From Microbacterium yannicii PS01 (GTDB lineage Bacteria > Actinomycetota > Actinomycetes > Actinomycetales > Microbacteriaceae), in NCBI RefSeq assembly GCF_000304335.1, contig NZ_CAJF01000014.1:31153-95152 (forward strand): 64,000 bases of DNA, given 5' to 3'. Both the position numbers and the translations under genes were made by a program. The notes below the pieces were generated by a model. That model saw nothing but the letters and a program-made list of their open reading frames with translations. It did no database searches and was not told the origin of the DNA. Below, one piece after another: positions 59,774 to 64,000 of the stretch. The stretch's first letter is position 1. The number at the start of each line of letters is the position of its first letter.

Positions 59774-60298
59774 ATGACCGACGAGCACACCGCCACCCCG
59801 CATCACGCGCGCAGGCGCGGCATGAAGCGCGTCCTCGACGCATACAGCGGCGAGCACGCCGTGTACGGCCTGGTGCTCGTGACGGCGCTCGTCGCCGTCG
59901 GATGGGAGGACGAGACCGACCTGGAGGTGCTCATCTTCGTGGTCGGCACCGTGTTCGTGTTCTGGCTGGCCCACATCTACGCGGCCGTCGTCTCCAGCCG
60001 CGCTGCGCAGCCTGCTCCTCCGCTGCGTTCTGCCATCGTCAAGGGCGTCCGGCACGCGTCGGGGATGCTGGTGGCGATGCTCGTTCCCGCCCTGCTCCTC
60101 CTGCTCGGCGCGACCGGCGTCGTCGAGGAGTACACCGCCTACTTCCTCGCACTGGGCAGCGGTGTCGTCCTCCTCGCGGTCATCGGCTGGGCCAACGCCG
60201 TCCGCAACGGCAGTCCGCTGCGCTGGCGCATCGCCGGCACGCTCGCGACGACGGCGCTCGGGGTGCTCGTGATCGTGCTCAGCATCCTCGTGCACTGA
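59774..60298 (+). CDS. Four-helix membrane protein of unknown function
   Basis: A 174-residue protein. A 20-residue basic N-terminus with a His/Arg stretch (PHHARRRGMKR) is followed by about four transmembrane helices (roughly 32-46, 54-72, 96-115, 124-140, with a further segment at 155-173). No motif is recognised. ATG at 59774 follows GGAAGGG. Sits between rpe and hisE; the ortholog is common in related genomes but not characterised. Confidence 0.65.
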   Translation: MTDEHTATPHHARRRGMKRVLDAYSGEHAVYGLVLVTALVAVGWEDETDLEVLIFVVGTVFVFWLAHIYAAVVSSRAAQPAPPLRSAIVKGVRHASGMLVAMLVPALLLLLGATGVVEEYTAYFLALGSGVVLLAVIGWANAVRNGSPLRWRIAGTLATTALGVLVIVLSILVH

Positions 60299-60331
60299 CG
60301 TCACGCGGACCGCCGAGCATTGCGGGAACGA

Positions 60332-60337
60332 TAACCT
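60332..60337 (+). promoter_or_regulatory. -10 element of a leaderless hisE transcript
   Basis: TAACCT, six bases, then the GTG at 60344; this favours GTG over the ATG three bases earlier. Confidence 0.55.
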
Positions 60338-60343
60338 GGCATG

Positions 60344-60607
60344 GTGAAGACGTTCGATGCGCTGTTCGCCGAGCTCGCCGCGAAAGCCGCCGAGCGCCCC
60401 GAGGGATCGGGCACCGTCGCACAGCTCGACGCGGGCGTGCACGCGATCGGCAAGAAGATCGTCGAAGAGGCTGCCGAGGTCTGGATGGCGGCCGAGTACG
60501 AGTCGACGAATGCCGCAGCCGAGGAGATCTCGCAGCTGCTGTACCACCTGCAGGTGCTGATGCTCGCGAAGGGGCTGAGCCTGGAAGACGTCTACCGACA
60601 TCTCTGA
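60344..60607 (+). CDS. hisE: Phosphoribosyl-ATP pyrophosphatase
   Basis: An 87-residue all-helical hydrolase, second step of histidine synthesis. [35 protein letters not shown] (the Glu-rich metal-binding helix) and [17 protein letters not shown] fit the MazG-like family. Starting at the GTG at 60344 fits the leaderless -10; ATG at 60341 is also possible. hisG follows 43 bases later. Standalone hisE is the actinobacterial arrangement. Confidence 0.94.
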   Translation: MKTFDALFAELAAKAAERPEGSGTVAQLDAGVHAIGKKIVEEAAEVWMAAEYESTNAAAEEISQLLYHLQVLMLAKGLSLEDVYRHL

Positions 60608-60650
60608 GCTCCTCACCCCGTCCGTCCTCGAACCCGAAAGCCCCGCTGCC

Positions 60651-61493
60651 ATGCTGCGAATCGCCGTGCCGAACAAGGGATCGCTCGCCGAGACCGCCTC
60701 CGAGATGCTTCACGAGGCCGGATACACCGGCCGCCGCGACCCCAAGGACCTGCACGTCATCGATCCTCAGAACGAGGTCGAGTTCTTCTATTTGCGCCCC
60801 AAGGACATCGCGACCTACGTCGGATCGGGCGCCCTGGACGTCGGCATCACCGGCCGCGACCTGCTTCTGGATGCCCGCATGCCCGGCGCCCGCGAGGTCG
60901 AGGCGCTCGGCTTCGGCGACTCGACCTTCCGGTTCGCCGGTCCGCCGGGACGCTTCGCGAGCGTTCAGGATCTCGAGGGCATGCGCGTCGCCACGGCCTA
61001 TCCCGGGCTCGTCGACGGCTTCCTCGATGAGCACGGCGTCGCCGTCGACCTGGTGCCGCTGGACGGTGCCGTCGAGTCGGCCGTGCGCCTGGGCGTGGCG
61101 GATGCCGTCGCCGACGTCGTCTCGACGGGGACGACGCTTCGTCAGGCCGGGCTGGACATCTTCGGGCCGGTGCTGCTGCAGTCCGAGGCCGTCCTCATCG
61201 CCGGACCGACCGATGCCGAGGGCACGGAGACGCTGCTGCGCCGCCTTCGCGGCGTCATGGTCGCGCGGCGCTACGTGATGGTCGACTATGACCTCCCCGC
61301 CGACCTCGTCGACGACGCGGTGAAGATCGCCCCGGGGATCGAGTCCCCGACGATCGCACCGCTGCGCGACCCGGCCTGGGTCGCCGTGCGGGTCATGGTC
61401 GCCCGCGCCGGCGTCAACCACGTGATGGACGCCCTCTACGCGATCGGGGCGCGGGCCATCCTGGTGACGGCGATCCACAACGCGAGGCTGTGA
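60651..61493 (+). CDS. hisG: ATP phosphoribosyltransferase (long form)
   Basis: A 280-residue HisG_L, first step of histidine synthesis, feedback-inhibited by histidine through its C-terminal ACT-like domain (about 205-280). [19 protein letters not shown], the PRPP region [17 protein letters not shown], and the family C-terminus. No HisZ is needed for this form. The stop overlaps hisF (TGATG). Confidence 0.96.
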   Translation: MLRIAVPNKGSLAETASEMLHEAGYTGRRDPKDLHVIDPQNEVEFFYLRPKDIATYVGSGALDVGITGRDLLLDARMPGAREVEALGFGDSTFRFAGPPGRFASVQDLEGMRVATAYPGLVDGFLDEHGVAVDLVPLDGAVESAVRLGVADAVADVVSTGTTLRQAGLDIFGPVLLQSEAVLIAGPTDAEGTETLLRRLRGVMVARRYVMVDYDLPADLVDDAVKIAPGIESPTIAPLRDPAWVAVRVMVARAGVNHVMDALYAIGARAILVTAIHNARL

Positions 61494-62281
61494 TGAGCCT
61501 CGTCTGCCGCGTCATCCCGTGCCTCGACGTCGCCGCCGGTCGCGTGGTCAAGGGCGTGAACTTCCAGAACCTGCGCGACATGGGCGATCCCGTCGAACTC
61601 GCGCGGGAGTACTTCCGCCAGGGCGCCGACGAGATCACGTTCCTCGACGTGACCGCGACAGTCGATGAGCGCGCCACCACCTACGACGTCGTCCGCCGCA
61701 CCGCCGAAGAGGTCTTCATCCCGCTGACGGTGGGAGGGGGAGTGCGCTCGACCGATGACGTCGCCCGGCTCCTGGCGGTCGGCGCCGACAAGATCGGCGT
61801 GAACTCGGCCGCGATCGCCCGGCCGGCGCTCCTCGACGAAATCGCCGACCGCTTCGGAGCGCAGGTGCTCGTGCTGTCCCTCGACGTCAAGCGCGTGTCG
61901 GCGGAGCGCAGCGACCGCGTGCCGTCCGGCTTCGTGGTCACCACGCACGGCGGCCGCACCGAGACCGAGCTGGACGCCTTGGCGTGGGCGCGAGAGGCCA
62001 TCGAGCGCGGCGCGGGGGAGCTGCTGGTGAACTCCATCGACGCCGACGGCACCAAGCAGGGCTTCGATCTCGAGCTGGTGGCGCTCATGCGCGAACTGTC
62101 GAGCGTGCCCGTCATCGCGTCGGGAGGCGCTGGGTCTGCCGAGGACTTCGGCCCGGCCATCCACGCGGGCGCGAACGCCGTGCTCGCGGCATCCGTCTTC
62201 CACTCCGGCCAGCTGACGGTCGGCGACGTCAAGGCCGCGATGGTCGCCGACGGCATCGCGGTGCGCGAGGTGGGCTCATGA
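61493..62281 (+). CDS. hisF: Imidazole glycerol phosphate synthase cyclase subunit
   Basis: A 262-residue TIM barrel that with HisH forms imidazole glycerol phosphate. [15 protein letters not shown] has the catalytic Asp near residue 11, [15 protein letters not shown] and the second Asp in [13 protein letters not shown] near residue 183. ATG at 61493 overlaps the hisG stop by one base; a GTG three bases earlier also reads in frame. hisH is not in this window. Confidence 0.96.
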   Translation: MSLVCRVIPCLDVAAGRVVKGVNFQNLRDMGDPVELAREYFRQGADEITFLDVTATVDERATTYDVVRRTAEEVFIPLTVGGGVRSTDDVARLLAVGADKIGVNSAAIARPALLDEIADRFGAQVLVLSLDVKRVSAERSDRVPSGFVVTTHGGRTETELDALAWAREAIERGAGELLVNSIDADGTKQGFDLELVALMRELSSVPVIASGGAGSAEDFGPAIHAGANAVLAASVFHSGQLTVGDVKAAMVADGIAVREVGS

Positions 62282-62643
62282 CCGAGACGGTCGAGGATCG
62301 GATCGCGCGCGTCGCGTTCAACGGCGACGGACTCGTTGCCGTCATCATCCAGCAGTGGGACACCCGCGAGGTGCTCATGCTGGGATGGATGGATGCCGAG
62401 GCGCTCCGGCGCACGCTCGGCGAGGGCCGCGTGACCTTCTGGTCGCGATCGCGGCAGGAGTACTGGCGCAAGGGCGACACCTCCGGCCACATCCAGCTGG
62501 TGCGCGGCGCGCGGCTTGACTGCGATGGCGACGCGATCCTGGTGCAGGTCGACCAGGTCGGGCCCGCGTGCCATACGGGCACGCGCACGTGCTTCGACGC
62601 CGACGACCTCGATCCCGTGCCGGGGCCGGAGCTGCCCGCGTGA
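62278..62643 (+). CDS. hisI: Phosphoribosyl-AMP cyclohydrolase
   Basis: A 121-residue zinc metalloenzyme, third step of histidine synthesis. [30 protein letters not shown] and the zinc cysteines in RLDCDGDAI and [12 protein letters not shown] are in place. Only the HisI domain is present, hisE being separate. Overlaps hisF by four bases and the next gene by one. Confidence 0.95.
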   Translation: MTETVEDRIARVAFNGDGLVAVIIQQWDTREVLMLGWMDAEALRRTLGEGRVTFWSRSRQEYWRKGDTSGHIQLVRGARLDCDGDAILVQVDQVGPACHTGTRTCFDADDLDPVPGPELPA

Positions 62644-63248
62644 TGCGGCGCGCCCGGCTGCTCGCGGTCGTGGTGACCGTCGCGTGCGGTGCGATCGGCG
62701 TGATCGCGTCGACGCAGACGTGGCTGATCGCCGTGCTGGACGACGGCGCCGAGCATGCACTCGCCGTCGCGGGTGCGTCGGCGATCCCCGTCCTGGCGCC
62801 GCTGAGCCTCGCCGTGCTCGCCCTCGGCGCGGCGCTGTCGATCGTCGGACTCGTCCTGCGCTTCGTGTTCGGTGCGCTGTCGGTCCTGATCGGCGTCGTG
62901 CTGGCGTGGCTCACCGCGCGGATCGCGTTCGAGCTTCCGGTGTCAGCGGTCGCCTCCGTGGTGACCGAGGCCACGGGCATCGCCGGTGAGTCCTCGATCG
63001 CCCAGCTGCTCGCTTCCATCACTGCCACGGCGTGGCCGATCGTCACGCTGGGCGCCTGGGTCGTGCTGGTCGCCGCCGGCGTCTTCACGCTCGTCACTGC
63101 GCGCGGGTGGACGAGCTCCGGCCGTCGCTACCGCACGGACGACCCCGCCCGCCCGGCGGCCGACGGCTCGCGCCCGCACGACGCGGCCGGATCGCGCGCC
63201 ATCGATGACTGGGACGGACTGTCCCGTGGCGAGGATCCCACCGCCTGA
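62643..63248 (+). CDS. Trp biosynthesis-associated membrane protein
   Basis: A 201-residue protein with four transmembrane helices (about 5-24, 45-70, 75-98, 125-150) and a hydrophilic Asp/Arg tail. It matches the actinobacterial Trp-associated family (TIGR02234): [16 protein letters not shown] is typical. It lies between hisI and trpC as in other actinobacteria, but trpE, which usually precedes it, is missing. ATG at 62643 overlaps the hisI stop (TGATG). Role in tryptophan synthesis is inferred from location only. Confidence 0.8.
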   Translation: MRRARLLAVVVTVACGAIGVIASTQTWLIAVLDDGAEHALAVAGASAIPVLAPLSLAVLALGAALSIVGLVLRFVFGALSVLIGVVLAWLTARIAFELPVSAVASVVTEATGIAGESSIAQLLASITATAWPIVTLGAWVVLVAAGVFTLVTARGWTSSGRRYRTDDPARPAADGSRPHDAAGSRAIDDWDGLSRGEDPTA

Positions 63249-63252
63249 CCGC

Positions 63253-63258
63253 TAGACT
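63253..63258 (+). promoter_or_regulatory. -10 hexamer upstream of the DUF6704 gene and trpC
   Basis: TAGACT, five bases after the previous stop and 39 before the next ATG; GAGGAG follows at good spacing. Confidence 0.45.
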
Positions 63259-63296
63259 GGCGGCATCCCGCGCAGGCTTTTCACGAGGAGATATCC

Positions 63297-63527
63297 ATGA
63301 GCGAAAACATCGGCGACCCCGGCCACGGACACTCGCCCGCTGCCTGGACGGCCGTCGTGATCATGCTCGTCGCCGTGACACTCGGGACGGTGTTCTACTG
63401 GTTCGACATGCCGGCCCTGGTCTGGGCGTCGGCGGTGCTGCTGGTCGTGGGTCTCATCGTCGGCTGGATCCTCTCGAGGGCCGGCTACGGCGCGAACGGC
63501 CCCAAGTACAGCCCGAAAGAGCACTGA
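63297..63527 (+). CDS. Small two-helix membrane protein (DUF6704/HGxxxG type)
   Basis: A 76-residue protein with a His/Gly N-terminus ([12 protein letters not shown]), two transmembrane helices (about 18-34 and 43-59) and a short tail ending GPKYSPKEH. This small protein is regularly placed before trpC in actinobacteria (HGC/DUF6704 family). GAGGAG before the ATG. Function unknown. Confidence 0.75.
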   Translation: MSENIGDPGHGHSPAAWTAVVIMLVAVTLGTVFYWFDMPALVWASAVLLVVGLIVGWILSRAGYGANGPKYSPKEH

Positions 63528-63529
63528 TC

Positions 63530-64000
63530 GTGCTCGCCGACCTCACGGCCGGCGCGGTTGAGGATGCCGAGCGGCGCGCCACCTCGCGTCCGCTCGCAAC
63601 GGTCGAGGCCGCAGCTCTCGCGCAGCGGCCCGCCCTCGACGCGCTCGCGGCGCTCGCTCCCTCCGACCGCGTCAGGATCATCGCCGAAGTCAAGCGCGCG
63701 AGCCCTTCGCGCGGCGACCTCGCCGAGATCCCCGACCCCGCTCTTCAGGCCCGCCGCTACGAAGAGGGAGGGGCTGCGGCCATCTCGGTGCTGACCGAGG
63801 GCCGCCGCTTCAAGGGCAGCCTCGCCGATCTGGAGGCCGTCCGGGACGCCGTCGGCCTGCCCGTGCTCCGCAAGGACTTCATCGCCACCGAGTACCAGGT
63901 GCTCGAGGCCCGCGCCGCCGGCGCCGACCTGGTGCTGCTCATCGTCGCGGCGCTCGAGCCGGAGACGCTCGCGCGGCTGCACGCTCTCACTCTCGAGCTC
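63530..64000 (+). CDS. trpC: Indole-3-glycerol phosphate synthase (3' end outside window)
   Basis: First 157 residues of a TIM-barrel enzyme for tryptophan synthesis. [18 protein letters not shown] has the catalytic Lys near residue 54 and the SPS phosphate motif; [22 protein letters not shown] and PVLRKDFI (catalytic Lys near residue 117) and [18 protein letters not shown] follow the family. GTG at 63530 lies two bases after the preceding stop. Continues past the right edge. Confidence 0.93.
   Translation, partial: MLADLTAGAVEDAERRATSRPLATVEAAALAQRPALDALAALAPSDRVRIIAEVKRASPSRGDLAEIPDPALQARRYEEGGAAAISVLTEGRRFKGSLADLEAVRDAVGLPVLRKDFIATEYQVLEARAAGADLVLLIVAALEPETLARLHALTLEL

Overview
The window is GC-rich, densely coding DNA from an actinobacterium. 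Gene order (thrS-HIT, pdxST-yebC-ruvCAB-yajC-secDF-rel, rarA-alaS-ruvX-mltG-aro-efp-nusB, pyrR-B-C-x-carAB-pyrF-gmk-rpoZ-metK-priA-fmt-rsmB, hisIFGE-trpC), frequent GTG starts and -10 hexamers of the TANNNT type point to Micrococcales, most probably Microbacteriaceae near Microbacterium. It is almost wholly core chromosome. I see no insertion sequence, prophage, integrase, CRISPR array, rRNA operon or plasmid function.

Layout. 1-4.5 kb: SufE-like protein and thiosulfate sulfurtransferase (minus strand), ZapE-like ATPase, ammonium transporter with GlnR-box-like sites, and a lone MazF/PemK-like protein. 4.5-6.2 kb: four tRNA genes (Val-CAC on minus; Gly-GCC, Cys-GCA, Val-GAC on plus), then a DUF2975 membrane protein with its HTH regulator and a KTSC protein. 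6.2-13 kb: thrS, HIT protein, then vitamin B6 genes (pdxY, a PdxR-type regulator, pdxS, pdxT). 13-24.6 kb: yebC, ruvCAB, yajC-secD-secF, the (p)ppGpp synthetase/hydrolase, then minus-strand AbiEi-like, DUF349 and small membrane proteins. 24.7-38 kb: rarA, rpsD, alaS, ruvX, mltG, aroE-C-K-B-GNAT-aroQ, efp, nusB. 38-43 kb: a SWIM-SNF2 helicase and a metallo-beta-lactamase/Rieske protein resembling CMP-Neu5Ac hydroxylase. 43.3-59.7 kb: the pyrimidine operon with a PyrR-binding hairpin, a fused mIHF-guanylate kinase, rpoZ, metK, PriA, fmt, rsmB, rpe. 59.8-64 kb: hisE-G-F-I, two membrane proteins and the start of trpC.

Functional logic. Many junctions are 1-8 base overlaps (ATGA, GTGA, TGATG), so genes are grouped into translationally coupled operons: chorismate synthesis, UMP synthesis, histidine synthesis, Holliday-junction processing, protein export and pyridoxal phosphate synthesis. 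Several promoter-proximal genes (MazF-like, ruvC, ruvA, rarA, aroQ, hisE, probably rpe and aroC) have a -10 hexamer exactly six bases before the start codon, the arrangement expected for leaderless mRNAs.

Two things stand out. First, five core or conserved genes (thrS, rarA, mltG, the SNF2 helicase twice, rpe) carry a one- or two-base frameshift, mostly in C or G runs. Because thrS is essential, I read these as uncorrected sequencing or assembly indels, and I annotate each gene across its full span. Second, the most unusual gene designs are the mIHF-guanylate kinase fusion and the MBL-Rieske protein. I found no clear undescribed multi-gene system.
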